Part shown: positions 25,710 through 36,945 of the stretch, in pieces
Numbering within the stretch: position 1 is the first letter of the stretch
Layout of the letters: each line of letters starts with the position of its first letter
NCBI GenBank assembly: GCA_964574335.1
Contig: CAZNNH010000006.1
Location: 29,119 to 93,118, forward strand
Direction: 5' to 3'
Length of the DNA stretch: 64,000 nt
Origin: CAZNNH01 sp964574335
Lineage (GTDB): Bacteria > Acidobacteriota > Vicinamibacteria > Fen-336
The notes under the pieces: model-generated
Seen by the model: only the letters and a program-made list of their open reading frames with translations
The model's database searches: none
Told to the model about the DNA's origin: nothing
Position numbers and translations under genes: made by a program

Positions 25710-25719
25710 ACGGGCCGCG

Positions 25720-27216
25720 GTGGGCCTCCACCTCGCCATCGATCTCGGCGCCGGCAGCGGACGGGCGATGCTCGGCCGGCTCGAAGCGGACGGGCTGCGC
25801 CTCGAGGAGCTTCACCGCTTCCACTACCCGCCGCGGATCTCGGCAGGCCACCTGCGCTGGCGCTTCGCCGACCTGCTGCTGGGGATCCGCCAGGGTCTGC
25901 GCGCGGCCGCTCTCCGCGCCGGCGAGCTCGGGGACGATCTCGCCACCGTGGGCGTCGACTCGTGGGGCGTCGACTACGGCCTGCTCGACGCCGCCGGCCG
26001 CCTGCTGGAGGAACCGGTGGCCTACCGCGACGCCCGCACCGCCGGGATCCTGCCCGAGGTGCTCGAGCGGGTCCCGCGGCAACGGATCTTCGCCCGCACC
26101 GGGATCCAGTTCATGGAGCTCAACACGCTTTTCCAGCTCTACGCCCAGGCTCGCGAGGGCCTGCCGCCGGGCGCCTCGCGGCTGCTGATGATCCCGGACC
26201 TGTGCCACCACTTCCTGTGCGGCGCCGACGTCTGCGAGTACACCAACGCCTCCACCACCCAGCTCCTCGACGCCCGGACGCGGGAATGGGACGCGGAGCT
26301 CCTGCTCGATCTCGGCCTGCCGCGCGAGCTGATGCCCCGCATCGTCTCCCCCGGCACCGAGCTGGGGACGCTGCGGGCCGGGCTGCGGGAGGAGCTCGGG
26401 GTCGGGCCCTTTCAGGTGCTGGCTCCGGCCACCCACGACACCGCGAGCGCCGTGGCGGGCACACCGCTTCGGCCCGGCTGGGCCTACATCTCCTCGGGCA
26501 CCTGGTCTCTGATGGGGACGGAGCGCCGAGAGCCCCTGATCAGCGACGCGGTGGCAGCCGCCAACTTCACCAACGAGGGGGGCGTCTTCGGCACCATCCG
26601 GTTCCTCAAGAACCTGATGGGCCTGTGGATCCTCGAGTCCTGCCGCAAGGAGTGGCAGGCGGCCGGCACCGGCGTCGACTACGAGTCCCTGCTACGGGAG
26701 GTCGGTCAGATCGACGCGGTGCCGGCCCTCGTCTTCCCGGACCACGAGAGCCTCTTCAGCCCCGAGAGCATGACCCGGGCCATCGCCGAGCTGCTGGCGG
26801 CCACCGGCCAGCGGATGCCCGCCTCCCACGCCGGCCTCGCCAAGTGCATCCTCGACTCGCTGGCGCTGCGCTACGCCTCGGTGGTCGACACCATCGAGTC
26901 ACTCACCGGCGAAGCGGTGCCGGGAATCCACATCGTCGGCGGCGGCAGCCTGAACCGCTACCTCGATCAGGCCACCGCCGACGCCACCGGGCGGCCGGTG
27001 CTGGCAGGACCGGCCGAGGCCACGGCCACCGGCAGCCTGGTCCTGCAGGCCATCGCCTCGCGTGAGCTCGTTTCCCTCGACGAGGCGCGAGCCCGGGTCG
27101 AGGCTGCGGTACGCCCGCAGCCGTTCGAGCCGTCCGGCTCCGGGGCCTGGTTGGAGGCGAAGGACCGCTATCGCGAGCTCGAGAGACGCCTGGCTACTGG
27201 CTCCCCACTCCCTTGA
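25720..27216 (+). CDS. rhaB: Rhamnulokinase
   Basis: A 498-residue sugar kinase of the FGGY family, phosphorylating L-rhamnulose with ATP. LAIDLGAGSGRAMLGRL is the N-terminal phosphate motif; VDSWGVDYGLLD, RTGIQFMELNTLFQL and SGTWSLMGTE are characteristic of RhaB, and IHIVGGGSLNRYL is the adenosine motif. The GTG start lies ten bases after rhaI, giving a two-gene rhamnose operon. Its last 23 bases overlap the end of the convergent SMP-30 gene. Confidence 0.92.
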   Translation: MGLHLAIDLGAGSGRAMLGRLEADGLRLEELHRFHYPPRISAGHLRWRFADLLLGIRQGLRAAALRAGELGDDLATVGVDSWGVDYGLLDAAGRLLEEPVAYRDARTAGILPEVLERVPRQRIFARTGIQFMELNTLFQLYAQAREGLPPGASRLLMIPDLCHHFLCGADVCEYTNASTTQLLDARTREWDAELLLDLGLPRELMPRIVSPGTELGTLRAGLREELGVGPFQVLAPATHDTASAVAGTPLRPGWAYISSGTWSLMGTERREPLISDAVAAANFTNEGGVFGTIRFLKNLMGLWILESCRKEWQAAGTGVDYESLLREVGQIDAVPALVFPDHESLFSPESMTRAIAELLAATGQRMPASHAGLAKCILDSLALRYASVVDTIESLTGEAVPGIHIVGGGSLNRYLDQATADATGRPVLAGPAEATATGSLVLQAIASRELVSLDEARARVEAAVRPQPFEPSGSGAWLEAKDRYRELERRLATGSPLP

Positions 27217-28093
27217 CTGACATACGCAGCCGATAGAGCCCCTTGCTGGCGGTGATGAAGAGGCTCTGGTGGTCTCGGCCTCCGAAGCAGACGTTGGCGG
27301 TCCACGGCTCCGGCACGTCGATCTGCTCGATCCGCTCTCCAGAGGGGCTGAACACGGTGACGCCGCGTCCGGTGAGGTAGAGGTTGCCCTGGTCGTCGAG
27401 GGTCAGCCCGTCGGAGCCCATCTCGCAGAACAAGGTCCGCTCTCCGAGCCTCCCGCCCTCGCCGATGGCGTAGGAGTAGGTCCGGCCGGCACCGATGTCG
27501 GCCACGTAGAGACGCCCCCCGTCAGGGGTGCCGATGATGCCGTTGGGCTGCACCAGGTCGTCGATCACACGGACCAGCTCCTTGTGGTCGGGGCTCAGCC
27601 GGTAGACCGCCTGCCGGTCCTGCTCCATCTCCGTCCGCTGCCAGTAGGGGCGCTGGTAGTAGGGATCGGTGAAGTAAACGCTCCCGTCCGGCGCGATCCA
27701 GACGTCGTTGGGGCCGTTGAGGCGCCTGCTCTGGTAGCCGTCGACGACCACGGTCACGCCCATGTCGGGGGCGATCCGCCAGAGCTCGTCCTTCTCGTCC
27801 GCGCAGGCCCAGAGGGAGCCCTCCGAGTCCACGGTCAGGCCGTTCGATCGCCCGGCCGGCTGCAGGTAGGTTCGTAGCTCGTCGGTGACGGTGAAGACCA
27901 GGATCCGGTCGTTGGGCTGGTCGGTGAAGTAGACGTTGCCCTCCGCGTCCGAGGCCGGTCCCTCCGTGAAGACGAAGTCCCCGGCCAGCTTCTCGAGCTG
28001 GGCACCGGGGGCAACGATCGGGGCGGCATACCCCTCGACGGACCAGCACATCGCCAGAAGACCCCAGAACGAAACCAGCCGACTCCCCCTCAT
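27194..28093 (-). CDS. Secreted SMP-30/gluconolactonase-family protein
   Basis: A 299-residue six-bladed propeller protein with a signal peptide (LVSFWGLLAMCWSVEGYAA). Blades carry the family motifs FTEGPASDAEGNVYFTD, RSNGLTVDSEG, LNGPNDVWIAPDG and GSDGLTLDDQGNLYLTG; the Glu in EGP, the Asn in PND and the Asp in SDGL are the usual metal ligands. Members hydrolyse sugar lactones or other esters. Lying beside the rhamnose genes, it might act on a lactone from a parallel oxidative sugar route, but it is on the other strand and this is only a suggestion. Confidence 0.85.
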   Translation of the reverse strand: MRGSRLVSFWGLLAMCWSVEGYAAPIVAPGAQLEKLAGDFVFTEGPASDAEGNVYFTDQPNDRILVFTVTDELRTYLQPAGRSNGLTVDSEGSLWACADEKDELWRIAPDMGVTVVVDGYQSRRLNGPNDVWIAPDGSVYFTDPYYQRPYWQRTEMEQDRQAVYRLSPDHKELVRVIDDLVQPNGIIGTPDGGRLYVADIGAGRTYSYAIGEGGRLGERTLFCEMGSDGLTLDDQGNLYLTGRGVTVFSPSGERIEQIDVPEPWTANVCFGGRDHQSLFITASKGLYRLRMSVKGVGSQ

Positions 28094-28175
28094 CCGGTCC
28101 TCCTTCTGCTCCCAGCCGCCCGCCCCGCCGCCTCCATCTTATGCCCGGCGTCTGGCGGCTTCCAGGCGACCTGGC

Positions 28176-29897
28176 TCAGCGGTCGCCGGCCGCCCCACCC
28201 GAAGGCGGAGGCCCGCTGCGCCAGAACGGGTGTGGGGTGTCACGCTCGGCAGCCAACCGTTGGAGGCGTTGCTCGTCGACGCGGTAGATGAAGATCGAGA
28301 AGCCGAGCCGCTCGTCGGGAGGCTCGACGGTGAGCCAGTCCAGACAGCCGCGCGGCCACCGCTTGGGTCGGTAGACCTCGACCGCCTGCAGGGCATGGGT
28401 CCCGACGGTGGGCTGGCAGCGGGGCTTGCGCCACACCACCCCCCAGGCGTCTGGGTTGCCGCTGTACGCAGCATAGAAGAACGTGGCCCGCCGCCTCAGC
28501 CCGTGCTCTGCCTGCCACTCGGCCAGCCGCTTCTGGTCCTGGCCCCAGTCGTCGCCGTGGATCAGGTAGCGGGGCCCCCCTTCCGGTCCTCCCGCCCAGG
28601 TGTTGAAGAACATCAGGTAGTGGGGATGGACGGCCAGCGAGCCGGCCACGCCCAGGGCGAGGGCGAGCTGCCAGGCGCGGGTCCCCAGCCCGCCCAGCCA
28701 CCGGCTCGAGAGCGGCGCCGCCCGGCCCAGCCACAGCACGCCGAAGGGGAAGGCGGGGAGGATGTACTTGATGCCGTTCTGGGTGTGGCCGAGGCTCATC
28801 ACCAGCAGCAGGAGGGCCGGAAAGGCGAGCAGGGCGAGGTCGGCCAGCACCTCGCCACGGGTCAAGAGACGCGAGCCGAGCAGCCGGAGCAGGACGAGAG
28901 CCTGCGCGCCCAGCGTCGTCTTGAGGAGAAGCGCCGCCAGGTAGAACCACCACCAGCCGTCGGAGCGGGTCTCACCGAACAGGTAGTTGAGGTGGCCGCT
29001 CTGGCCATGCTGCCACTGCCGCAGCCCGGACTGGATGTACATCGGGAAGGGGACCGGCCCGAGGCGGGCCTCCTCGGGCGCGGTGACGACCCGGCAGTCG
29101 CGGGCACGGGGGACGTACCCGGTGTCGAATCGGTAGCTGGCCCAGACCACGAGCAGCGCCGGAAGCGCACAGCCGAGCACGCGCAGTGCGATCGCGCCCA
29201 CCAGGCGCCTCCGCGGGCCGCGGTGGTGCCGGGCCACGGCGATCCCGCCGACCACGGCCAGGACCGGCAGCATGCCGAGGGTGGTGACCTTGGAGGCGGC
29301 GGCCAGACCGAGCGCCAGGCCGATCACCGCCCCGCGGAGCAGCGAGGGACGTGCCACGAACCGCACCGTCGCCCACAACGTGGCGGCACAGAAGGAGGCG
29401 GCCCAGGCGTCGAGGGTGGCCAGCGAGCCGTTGGCGAGCACCGTCGGCGAGAAGCACCAGAGGGCCTGGGTCAGGAACCCGCCGGCCGGTCCGAGCAGGC
29501 GCCCGCCCGCCGACCACAGCAGGAGCCCGGCCAGCACGGTCACCAGCGCGGTGGCCGCCCGAGCCGCCAGCAGGTTGCGGCGCATCACCGGCAGCTCCTG
29601 GTCGTACAGGGGATGAGGCCGAGGAGAGACGAACAGCTCCGGCGCCACCAGGCGCAGGGCCAGGGCGAACCCCCACTTGGGCACGGGCGGCGACTCGCAG
29701 CGGGTGGCGAAGTTGCCGTCCTCCCAGTAGCGGATGCCGTCGATCAGGTAGCCGGCCTCGTCGACGGTGTCGGACTTGTCCCAGGCCGTCGACAGCAGCA
29801 GGGCGAGCTGGACCACGGAAAGACCGAGCGCCAGCCCCCACCACCACCGGCCACGGCGGGTCTGGCGCACGGCCCCGGAAGGCTCCTCCCTCGACAT
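28176..29897 (-). CDS. Polytopic membrane protein, GT39-like glycosyltransferase
   Basis: A 573-residue protein with about eleven transmembrane helices. The first periplasmic loop has the acidic pair in KSDTVDEAGYLIDGIRYW, followed by CESPPVPKW, a pattern expected of dolichyl-phosphate-mannose mannosyltransferase-like and ArnT-like GT-C enzymes, where an Asp-Glu pair is catalytic. A C-terminal soluble domain of about 150 residues contains GDDWGQDQKRLAEW and is also seen in related bacterial proteins. Substrates are unknown. It lies 82 bases downstream of nothing co-directional except the SMP-30 gene, and is divergent from the SGNH hydrolase at 29985. Confidence 0.78.
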   Translation of the reverse strand: MSREEPSGAVRQTRRGRWWWGLALGLSVVQLALLLSTAWDKSDTVDEAGYLIDGIRYWEDGNFATRCESPPVPKWGFALALRLVAPELFVSPRPHPLYDQELPVMRRNLLAARAATALVTVLAGLLLWSAGGRLLGPAGGFLTQALWCFSPTVLANGSLATLDAWAASFCAATLWATVRFVARPSLLRGAVIGLALGLAAASKVTTLGMLPVLAVVGGIAVARHHRGPRRRLVGAIALRVLGCALPALLVVWASYRFDTGYVPRARDCRVVTAPEEARLGPVPFPMYIQSGLRQWQHGQSGHLNYLFGETRSDGWWWFYLAALLLKTTLGAQALVLLRLLGSRLLTRGEVLADLALLAFPALLLLVMSLGHTQNGIKYILPAFPFGVLWLGRAAPLSSRWLGGLGTRAWQLALALGVAGSLAVHPHYLMFFNTWAGGPEGGPRYLIHGDDWGQDQKRLAEWQAEHGLRRRATFFYAAYSGNPDAWGVVWRKPRCQPTVGTHALQAVEVYRPKRWPRGCLDWLTVEPPDERLGFSIFIYRVDEQRLQRLAAERDTPHPFWRSGPPPSGGAAGDR

Positions 29898-29965
29898 GAA
29901 GAGGGAACGATCTTACCGTCGAATCCGGGGCCGGGCGAGACCGTGCCGGTGGGGGCTCGCTGGTG

Positions 29966-29971
29966 TAGACT
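29966..29971 (+). promoter_or_regulatory. Candidate -10 element of the membrane-anchored SGNH hydrolase gene
   Basis: TAGACT ends 13 bases before the ATG at 29985, so any leader would be only about six bases. No -35 box is clear. Confidence 0.35.
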
Positions 29972-29984
29972 GCTCCCTCCCTCG

Positions 29985-31211
29985 ATGCGGCCACGTCTTC
30001 GCGCCCTCGCCGGCAACCTGCTCCTCGCCCTCGTCTCCACCGCCCTGGGCCTGCTGGTCCTCGAGGGGCTGGCGCGGCTCGAGCTCAGGTATCGGGGCGG
30101 CGGCAAGGAAGAGGGCGAGGCGGCCACGTACATGGAGTCCGACCCGGTGCTGGGCTGGCGCAAGCGTCCCGGGGCCGGTGTGACCTACTCGCGGCGCGAA
30201 TACCGAGTGGACGTGAAGATCAACAGCCTGGGGCAGCGCGACCCTGAGCGCAGCTACCTGAAGCCAGCCCACGGCTTCCGCGTGCTAGCGCTCGGCGACT
30301 CCTTCATCGAGGGGTACAGCGTCCCCCTCGACGAGACCGTGACCCAGAGGCTGGAGGCGCGGCTCGCGGCGCCGGACTGCCCGGTAGAGGTCCTCAACGG
30401 AGGTACGGCCGCCTACAGCACCGACCAGGAGTACCTGTTCTACCGCATGGAGGGGCGCCGCTACGCGCCGGACGTGGTGCTGGTCTTCTTCTACTTCAAC
30501 GACCTGATCGCCAACACGCTGTCCCGGAGCTACGGAGCACCGAAGCCGCGGCTGGTGTCCCGGGACGGCGGCCTGGTGCAGGGCAACTACCCGCTGCCGC
30601 ACCTCCCGAAGCGGCGCCGTCCAAGGGAGCAGGACCCGACCGACGTGGAGGGCTCGGCGGCCCTCGCCTTCCTGCAGGAGCGGCTCCTGCTCGGGGCCCC
30701 CCGCACCTACAACGCCCTGGCCCGGCTCGGCTTCTGGGAGCCGATCGGGGGCGACCAGGAGGAGCCCTCGATGCGGGTGTTCAAGCGGCGGCGCCAGGCC
30801 CCGGTCGAGGCGGCCTGGGACATCACCGACCGCATCCTCCGTGCCCTCGCGAAGGCCGCGGCCGATGACGGGGCGCATTTCGCGGTGGTCTACGTGCCGA
30901 GCCGGATGGAGGTCGACGACCGGGACTGGGAGCTGGCCCAGCTCCGTTTCGAGTGGAACCAGGCCTGGGACCGCGGGCTAGTGGCCGAGCGGCTGTCCGA
31001 GCTGGCGGCGCATGCCGGGCTCCCGCTGCTGGACCTGACCGAGCCCTTGCGCGAGGCCGAGCGAGACTCCCGGGGCGCCACCTACTATCTCCACGACGGC
31101 CACTGGAACGGGAAGGGCCACGCCGCGGCCGCCCTGGCGGTGGAGGCCTTCTTGACGGCCAGGCACTGGCTTCCCGCCTGCGCCAGGGACGGGCACAACC
31201 CGGCGCGCTGA
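29985..31211 (+). CDS. Membrane-anchored SGNH/GDSL hydrolase
   Basis: A 408-residue protein. I choose the ATG at 29985, where an N-terminal membrane helix (LRALAGNLLLALVSTALGLLVLEG) begins, rather than the long upstream open frame, which is antisense to the GT39-like gene. The SGNH blocks are VLALGDSFIEGYSV (Ser), NGGTAAYSTDQEY, FYFNDL (Asn) and LHDGHWNGKGH (Asp/His). Such proteins resemble acyl-transferring or acyl-removing enzymes such as AlgX/AlgJ-like and SGNH-type O-acetylation proteins. The neighbouring GT39-like protein suggests a shared role in cell-surface glycan modification, which is inference. Confidence 0.8.
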   Translation: MRPRLRALAGNLLLALVSTALGLLVLEGLARLELRYRGGGKEEGEAATYMESDPVLGWRKRPGAGVTYSRREYRVDVKINSLGQRDPERSYLKPAHGFRVLALGDSFIEGYSVPLDETVTQRLEARLAAPDCPVEVLNGGTAAYSTDQEYLFYRMEGRRYAPDVVLVFFYFNDLIANTLSRSYGAPKPRLVSRDGGLVQGNYPLPHLPKRRRPREQDPTDVEGSAALAFLQERLLLGAPRTYNALARLGFWEPIGGDQEEPSMRVFKRRRQAPVEAAWDITDRILRALAKAAADDGAHFAVVYVPSRMEVDDRDWELAQLRFEWNQAWDRGLVAERLSELAAHAGLPLLDLTEPLREAERDSRGATYYLHDGHWNGKGHAAAALAVEAFLTARHWLPACARDGHNPAR

Positions 31212-31230
31212 GCCGCGGTCGGCCTCGGCC

Positions 31231-33015
31231 TCAGTCTGGGATGATCAGCGACTGCCCGGGATAGATCCGACTCCGCGACCGGAGACCGTTGGCGGCCAAC
31301 AGCGCCGGCAGCGACACCTTGTGGCGCTGGGCGATGGCCCCCAGGGTGTCACCGGCACGTACCTCGTAGCGACGCCCCCCGGCGGAGGTGGCACGGAGCA
31401 CCCGAAGCTTCTGGCCGGGATAGATCAGGTCCGAGTCGAGGTGGTTGTCCTGCTTGAGCCGGGCCACCGTGGTGCCGTAGCGCTTGGCGATCGAGAGCAA
31501 CGACTCGCCCCGCCGTACGGTGTGCGCCCCGTCCACCAGTCGCGCCGGCGCCGGAGCCCGAGCCGCCGCCTGTCCCCGGACCGGGATGCGCAGGCGCTGT
31601 CCGCGGTAGATCCGGTTCCGGCTTCGGATCCGGTTGGAGCGCATGATGGCCGCGATGCTGGTGTGGTAGCGCCGGGCGATCACCGACAGGGTCTCTCCGC
31701 TGCGCACCCGGTGGGTCACGTACTCGACCGCCGGCGGCTTCCATTCGGGTAGGGTGCTCAGGCTGGCCAGCACCGCTTCCTCCTTGCCGGCCGGTACCCG
31801 GAGGGAGTACGGTCGCTTGGGAGTGGCGTGGAAGCGCAGCTCCGGGTTGAGCTCCTGGAGCGCTCCCTGGGTGAGACCCAGGACCGTCTCGAGGCTCTGC
31901 AGCTTGACGGCACGCTCCACCGTGACCGTGGTCAGGTCGGACGGCGGAGGATCGAGCTCGGGCAGCGTGATCCCGAAGCGGTCCGGCTTCTCGATCACCT
32001 CCAGGGCGGCCAGCAGTCGCGGCACGTAGCGGCGGGTCTCGTGAGGCAGCAGCTCGTACAGGTCCCAGAAGTCCAGGTACTCCTCGGACCGGCGCTGCAG
32101 CCGCAGCACCCGCACCTCCCCGCAGTTGTAGGCGGCCAGCGCCTTGGGCCAGTCCCCGAACAGGCCGTGCAGGTCCGTGAGGTAGGCGATGGCCGCGTCC
32201 GTCGACTTCTCGGGGTCGAGCCGCTCGTCGATCCAGGCGTCCCGGCTCAGGCCGTAGCGCTGCCCGGTCGAGGAGATGAACTGCCACATACCGAGGGCGC
32301 TGGCCCGTGACAGGGCTCGCACCTTGAACCAGCTTTCGACCAGCGGCAGCCAGCTCAATTGGCTGGGCAGGCCCGCCTCCTCGAGCTTGGCCAGGATCAT
32401 CGGCCGGTAGCGTCCCGAGCGCCGGTAGCCGGCCAGGAATTGCTCCCGCTCCGCGCCGGTGAAGCTCTGGATCTCGCGTCGGACGTGCTGGTTGTCGACG
32501 ATCGGCAGGGCCAGGTCCCAGGAGGCGACCGGGGCGGCGGCGACCCGCTCGGAGGCGTAGATGCGGTGGATCAGCTCCGCCACCAGGCGCCGGATGTCGG
32601 CCTTGGCCTGGGGAAGGGTGCTGTCCTCGTCGGCCTCACCGTTGGCGGGCAGGGCCAGCATCAGCTCGTAGGCGCCGTCGAGCGCGGCCAGCGCTTCCTC
32701 GCTGGCGCCCTGGTCGAGCAGCGCCTCCGCCGACTGGCACAGCTCGAGCGCCTCCTTCTGGAGCGCCTGTGGGTCGCTCGAGCTCTCGCCGCTCAGCGGC
32801 TCGTCGTCGACCAGCTCGTCGCCGTCCGGCACCGACACTTCCTCCTGGGGCCCGGGCGTCGGCTCCGGGGCGGGTGTCTCGGCGGTGGCCTCGGCGGCTT
32901 CAGCCTCTCCGGCAACCATCGGCTCGAGGTCGGCGTGGCTCGAGCGACATCCCGGCAACAGGAGACCCGCCGCCCCGAGGACGGCAACGAGCACGAACGA
33001 CTGCAGACGTCTCAA
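31231..33015 (-). CDS. mltD: Membrane-bound lytic murein transglycosylase D with three LysM repeats
   Basis: A 594-residue lipoprotein that cleaves peptidoglycan glycan strands. A TTG start at 33015 is preferred: it follows GGGAGAGGAGAG and begins a short lipoprotein signal ending in the lipobox LLLPGC, whereas the longer in-frame start at 33114 gives no sensible signal. After a low-complexity Glu/Pro-rich linker and a helical region comes the SLT domain, with LVESWFKVRALSRASALGMWQF (catalytic Glu in LVES) and AAYNCGE. Three LysM modules follow near the C-terminus, each with GETL, GESLLSIAKRYG or GDTLGAIAQRH, for peptidoglycan binding. It converges on the SGNH hydrolase gene with a 19-base gap. 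Confidence 0.93.
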   Translation of the reverse strand: MRRLQSFVLVAVLGAAGLLLPGCRSSHADLEPMVAGEAEAAEATAETPAPEPTPGPQEEVSVPDGDELVDDEPLSGESSSDPQALQKEALELCQSAEALLDQGASEEALAALDGAYELMLALPANGEADEDSTLPQAKADIRRLVAELIHRIYASERVAAAPVASWDLALPIVDNQHVRREIQSFTGAEREQFLAGYRRSGRYRPMILAKLEEAGLPSQLSWLPLVESWFKVRALSRASALGMWQFISSTGQRYGLSRDAWIDERLDPEKSTDAAIAYLTDLHGLFGDWPKALAAYNCGEVRVLRLQRRSEEYLDFWDLYELLPHETRRYVPRLLAALEVIEKPDRFGITLPELDPPPSDLTTVTVERAVKLQSLETVLGLTQGALQELNPELRFHATPKRPYSLRVPAGKEEAVLASLSTLPEWKPPAVEYVTHRVRSGETLSVIARRYHTSIAAIMRSNRIRSRNRIYRGQRLRIPVRGQAAARAPAPARLVDGAHTVRRGESLLSIAKRYGTTVARLKQDNHLDSDLIYPGQKLRVLRATSAGGRRYEVRAGDTLGAIAQRHKVSLPALLAANGLRSRSRIYPGQSLIIPD

Positions 33016-33171
33016 TGGCTCTCCTCTCCCGAGCACACAGAACAGACCGCCCAGGCCGAGCGCGGTCCTGTTCCTAATCATGCCGGGCCGGGGCCGCTGC
33101 GTCCACCCATCCACCCAACCACGGGCTTCGGGGGGGCGGTCTTTGTGCTAGCGTGAGGGGGCGGGTGACCG

Positions 33172-36117
<2,946 letters not shown>

Positions 36118-36130
36118 ACCTCAGCCGAGA

Positions 36131-36143
36131 AAAAAATCGGACC
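36131..36143 (+). promoter_or_regulatory. Candidate activator site (A-tract plus TCGGACC), copy 1
   Basis: AAAAAATCGGACC lies just after the sigma-54 activator gene and about 133 bases upstream of the -24 element of the PilZ gene promoter. The same core recurs at 36255-36267 and inside the palindrome at 36739-36773. Confidence 0.45.
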
Positions 36144-36254
36144 ACCCCTGAAGGAGCCTCTTCCCGGGTCCCGACCCGCCCCGCTGTTGGCATCCACCTC
36201 GGATCCAGGCTCCAAGCCCCCCTCTCGGCCCCTCTCCCACCCGTAGCTTCTGCG

Positions 36255-36267
36255 AAAAAAACGGACC
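36255..36267 (+). repeat. Candidate activator site, copy 2
   Basis: AAAAAAACGGACC is nearly identical to the copy at 36131-36143 and lies about eight bases upstream of the PilZ gene -24 element. It may be a second binding site or mark a duplicated promoter region: GTTGGCATCC also occurs twice here, at 36186 and 36273. Confidence 0.4.
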
Positions 36268-36273
36268 TTTTGG

Positions 36274-36290
36274 TTGGCATCCGGGTTGCA
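36274..36290 (+). promoter_or_regulatory. Sigma-54 (-24/-12) promoter of the PilZ gene
   Basis: TTGGCATCCGGGTTGCA has GG and GC ten bases apart and closely fits the consensus TGGCAC-N5-TTGCA. The expected start site is near 36301, about 25 bases before the PilZ gene. The sigma-54 activator gene is immediately upstream. Confidence 0.75.
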
Positions 36291-36325
36291 AGGCTCTCTC
36301 ATCGGAAAGTGCAAAGGCGGCCCAT

Positions 36326-36661
36326 ATGGTAGCCATGGCGCAGCGGAAGGCAAGGCGGATCGTCCCCACCAAGCCGATCACGGTATCGGTGGAAGGCCCC
36401 GGGGTAGGCACCGCCTATGGTGTGGTGCTGAACATCTCGGTGGATGGCATCTGCGTGCTCACCGACATGCCCCTTCCCCCCGGCCAACACGTCCAGATCG
36501 AGCTGAGCTTCCCCGAGCATCACGAGACGGTCCATGCACCTGGCCGAGCGGTCTGGATGGGCGTCCCGGACCCGAGGGCGGTGCGGTGTGGACTCCAGTT
36601 CGTCTGGCCCAAATCGCCCCAGAGTGAGCTCAACGCCCTGATCCGAGAGACCGAGTGTTGA
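36326..36661 (+). CDS. PilZ-domain protein (candidate cyclic di-GMP receptor)
   Basis: A 111-residue single-domain protein. The N-terminal QRKARR provides the arginine-rich RxxxR-type motif, and NISVDGICV is the second PilZ motif, with Asn in place of the usual Asp of D/NxSxxG; LPPGQHVQIELSFP and VRCGLQFVWP complete the barrel. It should bind cyclic di-GMP and change the activity of an unknown partner. Two starts are possible, ATG at 36326 (AGGCGG upstream) or ATG at 36335. It lies about 25 bases after a sigma-54 promoter start, so it is probably controlled by the adjacent activator. Confidence 0.88.
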   Translation: MVAMAQRKARRIVPTKPITVSVEGPGVGTAYGVVLNISVDGICVLTDMPLPPGQHVQIELSFPEHHETVHAPGRAVWMGVPDPRAVRCGLQFVWPKSPQSELNALIRETEC

Positions 36662-36738
36662 CTCCGTCCGCATAGCGGAGGACAGCGGCAGCCCGCCTGC
36701 CCGCATCCGCCGTGAGCGCCGGTGACGTCCTCGCCCCA

Positions 36739-36773
36739 GGTCCGATATTTCGGAGCACAGAAAATATCGGACC
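36739..36773. promoter_or_regulatory. Perfect 12-bp inverted repeat, candidate enhancer site
   Basis: GGTCCGATATTT and AAATATCGGACC are perfect reverse complements separated by 11 bases. The arms are AT-richer than the surroundings. The right arm shares ATCGGACC with the copy at 36131. The centre is about 132 bases upstream of the -24 element of the subtilase gene, the usual place for an activator-binding site. It lacks a U-tract, so a terminator for the PilZ gene is less likely. Confidence 0.6.
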
Positions 36774-36886
36774 GGCGGGCACGGGATCTCGTCCCACCCT
36801 GGCCAGACTGAGGCAATCCCTGGCGGTGGAACAGGTTGCGGCCCGGGCGTGGATCGGGACCGAGGGACACCGACGCCGGCTCACCA

Positions 36887-36902
36887 GGGCACGACGATTG
36901 CA
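36887..36902 (+). promoter_or_regulatory. Sigma-54 (-24/-12) promoter of the subtilase gene
   Basis: GGGCACGACGATTGCA matches the consensus TGGCACG-N4-TTGCA except at the first base, with GG and GC exactly ten bases apart. Transcription should start near 36913, about 33 bases before the ATG at 36946. Confidence 0.75.
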
Positions 36903-36945
36903 ATCGCCAGCAGCGTTATCCCTTCCGGGTCCGGAGGACGGGGGC

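Noticed and set aside
27936..29984. Long open frame extending the SGNH hydrolase upstream by over 680 residues
   Set aside because: It is antisense to the GT39-like gene, and the hydrolase has a clear membrane-helix N-terminus at 29985.
36184..36201. TTGGCATCCACCTCGGAT as a further sigma-54 promoter
   Set aside because: The -12 position has GG rather than GC; it is probably a degenerate copy of the real promoter at 36274.
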